A stretch of 64,000 bases of DNA from Closterium sp. NIES-65. Lineage: Eukaryota > Streptophyta > Zygnematophyceae > Desmidiales > Closteriaceae. Under the pieces are notes generated by a model. The model saw only the letters and a list, made by a program, of their open reading frames with translations. It made no database searches and was not told the DNA's origin. The DNA lies in assembly GCA_948144175.1 (NCBI GenBank), contig CANXME010000062.1, positions 248,001-312,000 of the forward strand, given 5' to 3'. This document shows, in pieces, positions 52,601-60,548 of this stretch. Position 1 is the first letter of the stretch; every line of letters begins with the position of its first letter. The position numbers were made by a program, and so were the translations under genes.

Positions 52601-52869
52601 CAAGTACAAAAGTTGAGATTGAGGGCTAACACTAACATGCACATGTATACTGTTCGGGTTCTGTTCATGCTCATGTGGGAGTTTCTAAAGCATACCATGA
52701 GAGCCAGGTTTCCGGATCGCAGAACTTGGTTGGCCACTTGCTTTCGTGAGCCCAAAAGGTCGTTGCCGCCCTGCCCCGTGTACCAAATGCGGCTCGCCTC
52801 GTCCTCATCGTCCTCGTATCCTCCAGAGACCACCACAGCCACCGCGATGGACTTGTCATAAGGGCTCTC
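39996..52869 (-). CDS. SUVH4: SUVH4/KRYPTONITE-type H3K9 methyltransferase, last ten exons
   Basis: A nuclear histone H3 lysine-9 methyltransferase that reads methylated DNA through its SRA domain. Exons on the - strand: 52696-52869, 50266-50364, 49524-49622, 45691-45740, 43536-43624, 42181-42334, 41842-41947, 41488-41673, 40687-40983, 39996-40109. Together they give 455 codons plus TAA, with every join consistent in phase and every intron GT-AG. Order: SRA, linker, pre-SET with nine Cys, SET ([25 protein letters not shown]) and post-[11 protein letters not shown], ending GRLY. RGHNCK, TTDQV.. QIPTS and KCACAKRN.. FPYV point to the SUVH4/KYP class. The SRA start and N-terminus lie upstream, beyond 64000 or lost. 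Exons are intact although the introns are full of transposons. Confidence 0.9.
40305..40563. repeat. 36-bp intronic minisatellite, about 7 copies
   Basis: Units of CTTGGGCAGGGAGAGAGTGG followed by AGAGAGGACAGATGAA repeat at 40311, 40347, 40383, 40419 and onward. It lies in the last intron of the SUVH4-type gene. Since 36 is a multiple of three it is open on both strands, but the reading is an artefact of repetition. Confidence 0.9.
40687..40983 (-). CDS. SUVH4: SUVH4-type exon: SET insert and catalytic core
   Basis: 99 codons, phase 0 at both ends. Begins [20 protein letters not shown], a Lys/Glu/Gly-rich insert of about 55 residues before [10 protein letters not shown]. Then [20 protein letters not shown] with the NHSC motif, and ASENIPPLT before donor GTAAGT. 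The insert replaces the Ser/Asp-rich loop of SUVH4 and is unusually charged. Confidence 0.92.
41008..41112. repeat. 44-bp direct repeat, 2.4 copies
   Basis: AACAAACACCCAGCAATGTT followed by TTATGAAAACAATGTCATAC and AAAG repeats at 41008 and 41052, with a partial third copy at 41096. It lies just upstream (- strand sense) of the acceptor of exon 40687-40983. The remainder of this intron (41113-41487) holds nothing recognisable. Confidence 0.85.
41488..41673 (-). CDS. SUVH4: SUVH4-type exon: SET N-terminal half
   Basis: 62 codons, phase 0 at both ends. [20 protein letters not shown] and [27 protein letters not shown] contributes to S-adenosylmethionine binding. The donor is GTATGT after GTQGRD. 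A later GT (AAAAG|GTAGCC) would shift the frame to a stop in the next exon, so the upstream donor was chosen. Confidence 0.92.
41842..41947 (-). CDS. SUVH4: SUVH4-type exon: pre-SET, second half
   Basis: [20 protein letters not shown], then [15 protein letters not shown]. Supplies the last four zinc-cluster cysteines (C-x3-C-x-C-x3-C). Completes the Arg codon begun in the previous exon, giving YVQGGRLVKARG as in homologues. Donor GTAAGG. Confidence 0.92.
42055..42165. repeat. 19-bp intronic tandem repeat
   Basis: GAGAACAGGTGAGTGTGCA occurs about four times without change, then decays into GAAAATACGTGATTCTGCA and GAGTATAGGTGAGTCTGCA. It lies within 15 bp of the donor of exon 42181-42334. Confidence 0.88.
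42181..42334 (-). CDS. SUVH4: SUVH4-type exon: pre-SET, first half
   Basis: [18 protein letters not shown], then [20 protein letters not shown] and DGFPYVQGG. Supplies the first five zinc-cluster cysteines (C-x-C-x3-C-x5-C-x-C). Acceptor GTGCAG, donor GTACAA, ending with two bases of an Arg codon. Confidence 0.92.
42420..42730. repeat. Degenerate GAACCNGAGGGTGA-type repeat in an intron
   Basis: Many variants of GAACCAGAGGGTGA, GAACTGGAGGGTGA and CACCAGAGGGTGC in tandem. No coding role is apparent. The rest of the 42335-43098 intron sequence is unremarkable. Confidence 0.6.
43099..43370. repeat. Dispersed repeat of about 270 bp, copy 1
   Basis: Shares TACATTAGTAATGAGCTCA, CCAATTGGTGGGTTG, GGGTGTACACCCAACCAA, CACTACGCTAGGATATA and GAGGGCCAACAC with 52372-52640, in the same orientation, at an estimated 80-85% identity. 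It has no obvious terminal inverted repeat or A-tail. Intronic. Confidence 0.75.
43536..43624 (-). CDS. SUVH4: SUVH4-type exon: SRA/pre-SET linker
   Basis: [20 protein letters not shown], then IDTPPTMPP. Starts with the last base of a codon (acceptor CCAG) and ends with the first base of the next (donor GTAGGT). Corresponds to the VCEDISGG..IPATN segment of the family. Confidence 0.9.
43791..45670. repeat. 25-bp minisatellite, 75 copies, nearly perfect
   Basis: Unit TGCACTAGATGCAAGGGGCT plus TGTCG. Starts fall at 43791, 43816 and 43841, then 43871 after a 5-bp extra TCGTG, and every 25 bp to 45646. The last two units have CAATAG instead of CACTAG. Apart from these I saw no variant, so the array has expanded or been homogenised recently. 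It fills most of the intron between SUVH4-type exons 43536-43624 and 45691-45740. In the sense strand it is repeated CGACAAGCCCCTTGCATCTA plus GTGCA. Confidence 0.97.
45691..45740 (-). CDS. SUVH4: SUVH4-type 50-bp microexon beside a minisatellite
   Basis: Reads [16 protein letters not shown] plus two bases that complete GAT with the next exon (..[12 protein letters not shown]). Acceptor GCCTCAG, donor GTGAGT at 45685-45690. It corresponds to the VNFVAGRIPTSTSEI-like linker in SUVH4 and is needed to satisfy the phase between exons 49524-49622 and 43536-43624. The donor lies only 20 bp from the 75-copy repeat array. Confidence 0.88.
45940..46182. repeat. (GGA)n microsatellite block
   Basis: Long GGA/GAG runs with two poly-G interruptions. 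On the sense strand of the SUVH4-type gene this is a (TCC)n pyrimidine tract 200-440 nt upstream of the microexon acceptor. Apparent poly-Glu, poly-Arg or poly-Pro frames are artefacts of the repeat. Confidence 0.92.
46183..47029. other. Intron sequence with GGGTCGGGTC-rich segments
   Basis: No gene. It holds a poly(T) run of about 30 (46600-46630) and two segments rich in CCCGACCCGACCCG (46525-46560 and 46830-46950). GGCATGAGCATCCGGCCCG at 46823 resembles the end of the hAT element at 59447, so decayed hAT copies are likely here. Confidence 0.4.
47030..48702 (-). mobile_element. Copia fragment E with internal inversion
   Basis: On the - strand: primer site TGGTATCGGAGC (48690-48701) behind an LTR-like end CTCAACACG, gag about 47990-48350 ([41 protein letters not shown]), protease remnant near 47830-47920 ([15 protein letters not shown], with the catalytic DTG altered to DLG) and protease-integrase linker 47200-47490 ([35 protein letters not shown]). 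The integrase start ([28 protein letters not shown], 47040-47200) is on the + strand. A hAT MITE lies inside. Same family as element F. Confidence 0.8.
47482..47807. mobile_element. hAT MITE, 310 bp
   Basis: Element 47490-47799 begins TAGGGATGAGCAAGGTGGCG and ends as the reverse complement of TAGGGATGAGCAAAGGGCGA. The flanking 8-bp sequences are ACCTTAGC (47482-47489) and ACCTCAGC (47800-47807), 7 of 8 identical. TAGGG ends and 8-bp duplications are typical of hAT. The interior is packed with GTTCG/CGAAC motifs, likely subterminal transposase sites. No coding capacity. It interrupts the protease region of copia E. Confidence 0.88.
48703..49523. other. Probable LTR remnant of copia E and plain intron
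   Basis: Sequence to the right of the primer site at 48701 should be the 5' LTR of copia E on the - strand, but its outer end was not found. Repeats of ATCATGAACGCTCGTGTAGA type occur near 49150-49205. No coding sequence is seen before exon 49524-49622. Confidence 0.4.
49524..49622 (-). CDS. SUVH4: SUVH4-type exon: SRA end
   Basis: 33 codons, phase 0 at both ends. [20 protein letters not shown], then [12 protein letters not shown]. The acceptor is TAG and the donor GTTCCA is weak, the least canonical splice site of the gene. Confidence 0.88.
49623..50265. other. Intron between SRA exons
   Basis: No gene. GGGATGCACGCCGGCCCAGG followed by a TCAAACCAGGTCAGGCC stretch at 49813-49850 resembles a hAT end in composition only. 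The rest is unremarkable AT-rich intron. Confidence 0.4.
50266..50364 (-). CDS. SUVH4: SUVH4-type exon: SRA middle
   Basis: 33 codons, phase 0 at both ends, acceptor CAG, donor [26 protein letters not shown], then [19 protein letters not shown] and YDGLYK are SRA signatures and resemble SUVH4 most closely. Confidence 0.9.
50365..52371. other. Two-kilobase intron of the SUVH4-type gene
   Basis: No exon is supported. GACATGAGCAACGAACCG (51237) and AGCATGAGCAACTGACCCGA (51826), the latter followed by CCCGCCGCGACCTGACCCG, resemble the TAGGGATGAGCAA hAT end and its CCCGACC subterminal repeats. They suggest old hAT copies, but no paired ends or duplications were found. Confidence 0.4.
52372..52640. 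repeat. Dispersed repeat of about 270 bp, copy 2
   Basis: Same orientation and order of blocks as the copy at 43099-43370. Its right end lies about 55 bp from SRA exon 52696-52869. Two copies in two introns of one gene show a mobile or locally duplicated family of unknown type. Confidence 0.75.
52696..52869 (-). CDS. SUVH4: SUVH4-type exon: SRA core
   Basis: 58 codons, phase 0 at both ends, acceptor CAG, donor GTATGC. It reads [20 protein letters not shown] and [20 protein letters not shown], the most conserved SRA segment, which forms the pocket for the flipped methylcytosine in this family. It ends NLALM where homologues have Lys for the final Met. The next upstream SRA exon was not found up to 53760. 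Confidence 0.9.
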
Positions 52870-53761
52870 CTGTTAAGCAAAATCGGTGATTGCAATGCAA
52901 GGAATTTAATACCATACAGGACGTTAGGCATGCCGCATGAGCATGGTATTGAACAAAGGTTTGGTTCACTCGAGCCTCTGATTTTGTGATGCTGAAACCT
53001 ATACATACATAGGCATTTGAACCGACCCTGTTATGTGATGCTATCATTTGCATTCACGTTTGTCTGCCTCCCATTATATGTTCGTGCGTTGCATGCGTGG
53101 TGTGAGCCTGTGCAAGAATTTGTGTTTTTTGTGGTTTAGATTCACTGAGTGTGTGTGTGTGTGTGTGAATGTTATTTGGCTTGAGCAGATACCTGAAGTG
53201 GCTCCCCTGCCCAAGAGCTTTCCGACGAACCAAGAATTGTTGCGATTGGAGCAAGAATGACGAAGTTATAATCGTTCGAAGTTTTGATTGGCATGCGACG
53301 ACTTTGGGAAGTTGTGAAGTGACTCAATATGGGGTACAAATTTTTTGGGGTTGGGACATGCTGTCAAGTGGTTGGGAGAATCCAAATTGGGTTGGCAAGT
53401 GTGGCCAACTTCGGTGGGGTTGATTGTGGAGGTTGAGAAAATGACAAAACTAAAAATGGAATTGCTATAGGGAGAAGATTTGATGTGCTTATGGGGTTTC
53501 GTTCGTTGGAAACTCCTTGTGGACCTTCCCTCTTGTCCTCCTACCTAGTTTTTAGCTAATCTAACTTTCTTGTGTGGAAATTGTGAGATAATTCTATTTG
53601 CCTTACGTTTCAATGGCAACATACCCCCAAGTGCGCCGAAATTAATATCTCAAGAAATACTCCACATCTTAATAAGATTCAAGTTGGGAATGGTAGTTAC
53701 GGTGTAGGGCTACAACATATCCGAAACTGGTGAAGTTTCAACGATGCATTTTTCATCGGCT
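52870..53761. other. Intron upstream of the SRA exon, with a TG microsatellite
   Basis: No further SRA exon was found on the - strand. A (TG)n run of about ten units lies at 53146-53167. The sequence ends abruptly at the LTR of copia F. Confidence 0.4.
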
Positions 53762-54886
53762 TGTTACGTACAAATCGCCCAGTTCCTACTGCTGATAGTA
53801 CCACGATAGCTGAAACAACTCTTCTCGGGGTCACCTCCGAGGGTCCTTGGGTGCCTGACCAAAGTCAGCCCCTATCCAAGGGTCCGAGTTTGTCGAAAGA
53901 GAATCTCAGTAGCGTAGAACTGCAGCAGCGGAAGTCCTATGTTGCGGCGTAGTCAGAGAATCCTTGATAAACTTGAGAGTCACGTGGGAGAATGCTTGAT
54001 AGACAGAGAGAGTTATTTTTAACATCCAAGACATACATTTTTATATTGTCTAGGCTGATCCTACTGCTAGATATCTAACATCTCTAAGCAATTCCTATCA
54101 TTAGCGAGGCGCGAGCAATTTTCGCGTTTCCCTCGTTTTATTTTGTGACTCGGCTAGGTTGCGATTCGCCGGCGAATATTTCAACCGTTCGCGCGAAATT
54201 TATTAACGGCATTGATCCGTTCTTATTTTCACGCTCTTCTGATAACGGCTCCGATAGATTCGTTCGGTTTATTTGAGTCAGCTTCGCTGTCTTGAACATG
54301 CGTGCTAATTTGGGCCAATCTCCTCACTTGAAATACTGGTGGCGTCAGCAGTTTCGCCACGTTCTTTGATCGCTCGAGTCGTGAGCACTTTCTTGAGCTG
54401 ACGAGTTCCAGATGGCGAGAGTGCAGCTCCCAGAATGTCGGTGTTGCCCTCTGCTTCAGCCGCGTCAGCTTGTTCGAAGCCTGTTACAAACTTGCGTGAA
54501 CACTTGTTCAGAACATGTTCGAAACCTGTTCTGAACATGTTTGGAACCTGTTCAGAATATGTTCGTAAACCTGTTCGGAACATGTTCGGAACCTCTTCAG
54601 AACGACGAACTTGCTGCGCGAACATTGACCAATCAGCGCAGTCGAAATTCGTCGCTTTGAGCACCAACGAGCTCGCAGCGCGAACGGGAACTCCGTGCTG
54701 CCTTTTGATCGATCGATCAGTCGAGTCAAACCGAGTTTATGAACCGACACCTCCCATTGGTCAAAGCTAAATCCCACTTCGATAATAAACGATCCGCCTC
54801 AGCGCTTCTCGCCTCAAATGACTTGCGCATTCCCACGAGATAAACCGGCTGATTAATATACAGAAAATTGATTCTGTATCAACACA
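53762..54886 (-). repeat. 3' LTR of copia F, 1125 bp
   Basis: On the - strand it runs from TGTGTTGATACAGAATC to GTACGTAACA. It contains a GTTCAGAACATGTTCGAAACC-like tandem motif (54500-54600). The preceding sequence repeats GTGTTGATACAG before a second purine run (54897-54925), hinting at a duplicated polypurine tract. Confidence 0.92.
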
Positions 54887-54989
54887 CCCCCCCTCAATCT
54901 GTATCAACACACTCCCCCTCTCCCTTAGTTCATGTTCATGCCGCTCATCTGCACACATCGCCAGTGTGGTTTGTCAGCTAGCCGCTTGG

Positions 54990-55749
54990 TCAAGACACAT
55001 CTGCCGGCTGCTGCTGTGTCTTAATGTAGATCCGGTTGACAGTTCCTCGGTTAACTTCCTTGCGCAACCAGTGCCACTTCAGGCGCATGTGTTTGTTGAG
55101 GCCGTGAAGGACAGCGTTGCGAGCCATTGCGATTGCTGACATGTTGTCGCAGTAGAGTGGTGTGGGAATCGTCTGCTCTTTACCGATCTCTTCCAGTAAC
55201 CTTCTCAGCCATATGATTTTTCTTAACGGCATGAAACATGGCCATGTACTCGGACTCGGAAGACGAAAGAGTCGATTCACTCTGTTTCTTGGACCTCCAG
55301 CTCACCGGTCCTCCTCCTATCATGCAGATATATCCACCCACGGAGGATGAGTCTTCCTGCTCCGATGCCCAGGTTGCGTTCGAGAAGCAAGTGAGAAAGA
55401 GTTTCCGTTCCAGTAGCCTCTCTCCCTTCTCCCTTAGCAGCTCTACCCCCTTCTGCTTTTGCTGTGCTGTTGCTGAGAATTTAACTCCTACAGATGGGAA
55501 TGAGTTTAGGTACTTCACGACTCTTTCGGCCGCGTCAACTTGTTCCTCAGTTGGGTTGGACACCACCCTGGCGAGTTGTCCGACCGCAAAGGAGATGTCC
55601 GGCCTTGTCTGTACAGCGGCGTACAGAAGGCTCCCCACAAGTGATTGGTAGCGCCGCTGCTCTCCCTCCTCAACTCCTTCTCCTTCCTCCGCTTTGACAA
55701 GTTTGAATTCGCATGGTAGTGGGGTGGCGACTTTTCGTCCGAGCTCCAT
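54990..55749 (-). pseudogene. RNase H region of copia F
   Basis: 55180-55749 reads VATPLPCEFKLVKAEEGEGV, RPDISFAVGQLARVVSNP, CFSNATWASEQEDSSSVGGY and SSSESEYMAMFHAVK. After a frameshift, 54990-55280 gives LYCDNMSAIAMARN and HMRLKWHWLR. The first RNase H acidic residue (usually D-A-D-W) is N-A-T-W here, so activity is probably lost. Confidence 0.85.
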
Positions 55750-55767
55750 GTGGTACTTCCCCAGCGG

Positions 55768-56850
55768 TTACTTCACGTACTTCTCTTGGTGAAGCTTCAG
55801 CCACATGTGATCAGGGTCGCGTTCGATGTGCATGCCGAGGTAGTAGGAAGCCTCTCCAAGGACCTTGCACTGGAAAGTCTCCATGAGCCCTTTCTGCACC
55901 TTTTGAATCTCCTTTATCCTGCTGCTGAATAGTAGTATGTTATCGACATGCACCAAGAACAGCACCATCTCCTCCTTCTCGCCCTTCAGAAACAAGCTCT
56001 CATCACAGCTGCTTGCTCTGAATCCCAACTCCCCCAAAACAGCTGCCAGTTTTTGATACCAACACCTTGGAGCCTGCTTGAGACCGTAGATAGCCTTGTT
56101 CAGCTTGCATACTCTCCCCATTCCGTCCTCATATCCCGAAGGCTGCTCCATGTAGACTTCCTCTTCGATTACCCCGTAGAGAAAAGCCGTGGTTACATCC
56201 ATCTGTTGGATGTACCATCTCCTCACTGCTGCGTCAGCAAGGATTACTTTAAGAGTTGGAGGTTTAGCAGTGGGCGCAAAAAGCTCTCGAAAATCCTCCC
56301 CTTCCGTCTGTTGAAAACCATTTGCCACCAATCTGCTCTTGTACACTGTCACCTCGCACTTCTCGTCAGTTTTGATCCGCACAACCCATTTGCACTGAAG
56401 CGCCCTTTTTCCTTCCGGCAAGGGAACGAGTTCCCATATGTTATTCATTAGTAGGCTGTTGTATTCAGCATCCCTGGACGCAAGCCATTTTTCCTTGTCT
56501 GCTCCGGCGAGGGCTTCCTCCATACTCGCAGGTTGTTCGAGGATCACAAAGCAGTAAGCCGGCTCTTCCTTGTTTTCAGCCTTGGTTCCGTCCCGTGTCA
56601 CTAATAAAGCATCTTCCCTTTCCTGAAGCGCCCCTTCTGGTTCCCGTAAGTTTAGGTTTCTCAGCTTCAGCGCCGCTGTCCTCATCAGATTTGCTGCAGT
56701 TGCTGATGCTGCTCTATTAGACATTGAGCGCGTTTGAGTTCTCCTCGCGGGCAGGGATGGAGGTTTTACTGGAGTGAGAGGATGCTGCTGCTCTTCCTTC
56801 CCTTTTGCTCGACCATACTCCTCGGTTGGCTCCTCGCTACCTTCCCCCAC
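55768..56850 (-). pseudogene. Reverse transcriptase of copia F
   Basis: 360-codon frame: ALAGADKEKWLASRDAEYNS, NIWELVPLPEGKRALQCKWV, RELFAPTAKPPTLKVILADA, QQMDVTTAFLYGVIEEEVYM, NKAIYGLKQAPRCWYQKLAA. The catalytic box is VHVDNILLFSS, where copia normally has YVDD(I/L)L: Tyr is His and the second Asp is Asn. The frame is open but the enzyme should be dead. Confidence 0.9.
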
Positions 56851-58085
56851 TTCGACCCGTTTTCCTTGGTTTCGGCAGGTTCTGCCTGAGGGGCTTCCTC
56901 CTGAATCGGATTGAATGACAGAGAAATCTCCTGCAGCTGCTGTGCAGTTTTCTCCTCCTGCTGTTGTTTCCAGCTCCCGTACATCACGTTCTCAAAGAAT
57001 TTTACATCTCGGCTGTCAAAGAAACGCCCTTTCTTCGGTTCCCACAGCAGCCACCCTTTGCTTTTCTGTGCCAGGCCAAGGTGCACGCACCAGATCGCGC
57101 TCGCTCCTAACTTGCTCCTGTGGGCTTTGGGAACGTGAGCCACCGCCATGCATCCGAATACGCGCAGCATGTCAACTGACGGTTTCCACTTGAGCCACCG
57201 TCTCATTGGAACCCAACTCTCATCTCCGACATTCATGAGGACCCTGTTTCGTGCCACCGTTGCATGCCTTACAGCATGCGGCCACTTTGAGTTTCCGAGA
57301 CCGGACTCGATCAGTAGTGCTCGGGCTGTCTCGAGAATCGTTCTGTTTGCTCGCTCAACTACCCCGTTGGACTGTGGAGAATAAGCTGTGGTGTTTTCCT
57401 TTATTATTCCCCTCTTCTTCAGCCAATTCTCCAGCTTGTCTCCCGTGAATTCTCCACCACGATCAGTGCGAATCTGCTTCACCCGACATTCAGATTGTGT
57501 TTCTGCCGTAGGAATCCATTCATCCTGAATCACCGCTGCTGCATCGCTCTTTTGCCTCAAGGGGTAGGCCCACATGACTCTGCTCCAGTCATCGATGATC
57601 GTAAGAAAATATCGCTCTCCCCCATCCCCTTGTACTGGAAGTGGTCCGACGAGGTTCATGTGCACTAGTTCCAGCGGCTTTTTACTGCGCTTGGAGACCG
57701 AAGAGATAGGGAATCTAATGAACTTGCTCACCAAGCATGTTTCGCACGTATGTTGCGGGGCAGTGCCGCTCAGCTTCAATCCATTTACTGCTTCCTCCTT
57801 GACCAGCTGCTGCAATACCGTCATGTTGACGTGTCCGAGGCGCCTGTGAGCAGTCACCCAATCTGTTTCTCCGCTTCTTGCCGACACCCGTTCCTCTGAC
57901 ACACTTAGAGCACTGTTCTCCCCCAGGCCTCTGGTCTCATCCCTTTCCCATGGTACCACCGGTAGTTGCCACATGGACTTGAAGACATCCTTGTCTTCGC
58001 GCAGATCCCATAGAACTCGGTTTCCTAACTCCCCCTTAAAGCCTTTTTTATCCATTCGTGTTGGTGCTGACTCCGGCCTTGCCAA
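56766..58085 (-). pseudogene. Integrase of copia F
   Basis: 439-codon frame. HHCC finger: [20 protein letters not shown] and TCETCLVSKFIRFP. The core has VHMNLVGPLPVQG (the first catalytic Asp is Asn), RTDRGGEFTGDKLENWL (second Asp) and SNGVVERANRTILETARALL (Glu). It ends with a GVHLG.. GWLLWEPKKGRFF C-terminal domain. It overlaps the RT frame, so a frameshift is present near 56770-56850. Confidence 0.9.
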
Positions 58086-58569
58086 GCCTCCTGAGCGAGA
58101 TCAGATTCGCCTTTAGATCCGGGACCAGTAGCACGTTCTCTAGTATAACAGGATTACCATCTGCTCCCTTGAAGAGTGCTCGGCCTGCTCCTTGCACTTG
58201 CAATGCGTGTCCTGATGCTGACCGAACTTCCGAAATTGGTGCTGCACCAACTTTGTCCAATAGATCAGATCTCGGAATCATTGTCCACGATGCTCCCGTG
58301 TCTAAAATCCAGGCGCTTAATGGGTGAAGCTCGACTCCCACTTTTGCTGAGGCCCTACTTTCATTTTCTTCCCCCTCCACTTGAAAAAACTGTCCTGCCG
58401 ATCGCTTGTTGTACTCTTCTTCATCCGCATGGTCTTTGGAGTCGTTGTTCATGGCTTCTGCTCCCCTTCCTTCATTCGACTGATTCGTGGGGGTCCACCA
58501 CTCCGGCTTAGTGTTGCACTTGAACCACGGATGCCCGATCTTCTTGCAGTAGCAGCAACGTCCTTGCAT
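58048..58569 (-). pseudogene. CCHC knuckle and protease of copia F
   Basis: GRCCYCKKIGHPWFKC is a classical C-x2-C-x4-H-x4-C knuckle. Then HPLSAWILDTGASWTMIPRS with the DTG protease site, and DLKANLISLRRLGKAGVSTN. The active site looks intact. It overlaps the integrase frame at 58048-58085. Confidence 0.88.
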
Positions 58570-58571
58570 TC

Positions 58572-59440
58572 TTGTATTGCCCCCATTGGCCCCATGTCCT
58601 TCTCGATTTGCTCCTCCACCACGAGCATACGAGCTTCCTAATTGCTTCTGCCGATAGTCATCATTACGGGTTCCTCTTCCAGGTCAGGGCCTTCCTCGGC
58701 CCTTTCCCCTTCTGCTGCCTTGCATCACATAGCCGCTGCTCCCTTCATCCCCGCCCCTTAACTGACGACGCCGAAAGACTTCTTCAAGAATCTTAGTTCG
58801 CACCCATTCCATGGTCCATAAGCTCTGGTTTTGTGGCAAGCTCAGGCCGCTGGTAAAAGGTAGCCAGGACTCGGGCAGCAGCGACAACATCTTGAGACAC
58901 TTGGTTTGCTCTGGATATGACACCCCTGCAGCAGTAAGCTTGGCATAGATGTCCTGCAACTTGTCGATGACACCTTGGATCGGCTCCCCCTCACTGAGTC
59001 GCAAGGACGACAACTCTCGTTCCAACATCAGAGTAGCCAAAACGAACGTTGGCGCGTGCAGGTCCTTGAGCACAGTCCAGGCTCGAGGTCCACAGTCTTC
59101 TTCCGGCAGCAGGTGCATTATGTGCTGCCGTTGATTCAGCTCCAGGCTCTGGGACAGGAGGTAGTATCCCGCAGATGATCGTTCATCCCAGTCAGCTTAC
59201 GCTTGCATCCGATGGTCGCTTCTCCACTCCCGTCATGAGTTTGAGAAGCCCGATTTGCCTGAAGTAGAGCTGCATCTTCCATGATCAGTCATCGTATCCG
59301 TCGCCATTGAACTTCTCAACGCTGAAGTTCCGCAGCACTTCCTTAAGGAGCGACCCCTGGTTTGTTCGAACTCCTTCCTGCACCACGATGCTGGTTTCCT
59401 GAGTTCCGCTGCCCGTGGATGCGGAAGATCCTTCTCCATC
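58572..59440 (-). pseudogene. Gag of copia F
   Basis: Capsid-like region: [18 protein letters not shown], [51 protein letters not shown]. Stops interrupt the N-terminal part (59190-59300), one at TGA where relatives have Trp. The leader upstream is split by the hAT. Confidence 0.82.
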
Positions 59441-60495
59441 CTGGAATAGGGATGGGCATTTGGCCCGGACGGGTCGGGTTACCCGACCCGACCCGCCTAA
59501 AATGGCGGGTCGGGTCAGGAATGCTGAGAATGTCGACCCATCCGGGTCGGGTCGGGTTTACCCGGGCGGGTCGGGTTTACCCGGGCGGGTCGGGTCGACC
59601 CGTGACCCGTCAATGTGACTTATAGACGGGTATCAGCGACCCGCCGGGTCGGGTTGACCCGTCCCGTCCGGGTCGCATACCCAGTCAAATGACAGGGTTA
59701 CCCGACTCGTTCTCTGCGGGTACAATTTGGAGAGGGGGAGAACATCAGTTGGTTTTGATGTTTTGTTTCCCTCGACATTCAGATCCAGTCTCTAATCAAG
59801 TTAGTAAATCTCCACTGCACCTACCAAAACTCTTACAGTCTTCACTTCAATGTTAGCACTATTTTAATATTTATATTCATTATAGGCATAGGCGCTCCTG
59901 CCATTACGCAGTGTCGCACGACCAGGGGCGCAGCAGCGCACTCGCGGCCACGCATTGGCGGGATCGCGGCCACGCATTGGCGGGATCGCGACCACGCATT
60001 GGCGGGATCGCGGCCACGCATTGGCAGGATCGTGTCCCCGCAATAGCGCGATCTCGGCCCCGCATTTGCGCAGCGCGATCGCGGCCCCGCATATGCGCGA
60101 TCGCGGCACCACATTAGGGCAGCGCGATCGCGGCCACGCATTGGCGGGATCGCATCCCCGCAATAGCGCGATAGCGGCCTTGCAGTAGCGCGAACGCCAC
60201 CAGCCAGAATCGCGGTCTCCACCTCCAGCATCGCGAACGCCACCTGGAGCAGCGCCAAGGCGCCACCATACCCTGCTGCTATGTAGCATGTTTTGATCCG
60301 ACCCGACCCGACCCGTGGTGTAACCGACCCGGTTACGGGTCACAAATACCCGTTCCAACGGGGCGGGTCGGGTCACCAAAACAGAGTCAAACCCGACCCG
60401 CTAACCCGACCCGACCCGACCCGTTAAGCTAACGGGTCGCCCTAAACGGGACGGGTCGGGCCGGGTCGGGCCAGATGCCCATGCCTATCCTGGAA
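59439..60495. mobile_element. Non-autonomous hAT element, 1041 bp
   Basis: Element 59447-60487. Ends TAGGGATGGGCATTTGGCCC and, inverted, TAGGCATGGGCATCTGGCCC. Perfect 8-bp duplication TCCTGGAA at 59439-59446 and 60488-60495. Both ends carry several hundred bases of GGGTCGGG/CCCGACCC repeats in inverted orientation, probable transposase-binding arrays. No transposase is encoded. It is inserted in the 5' leader of copia F, just before gag, and so is younger than that element. Confidence 0.95.
59935..60200. repeat. 22-bp GC-rich repeat inside the hAT
   Basis: CGCGGCCACGCATTGGCGGGAT and variants (CGTGTCCCCGCAATAGCGCG, CTCGGCCCCGCATTTGCGCA) repeat about eleven times between the two CCCGACCC arrays. 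The derived frames (GRDPANAWPRSRQ type) are not considered genes. Confidence 0.85.
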
Positions 60496-60548
60496 TCCCA
60501 TTATGCTTTGACGCCGCAATCACGTCGATACCAGCTCTGATACCAGCT

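Noticed and set aside
59842..60379. Arg/Ala/Asn-rich frames on the - strand inside the hAT
   Set aside because: Produced by the 22-bp tandem repeat. No transposase motif.
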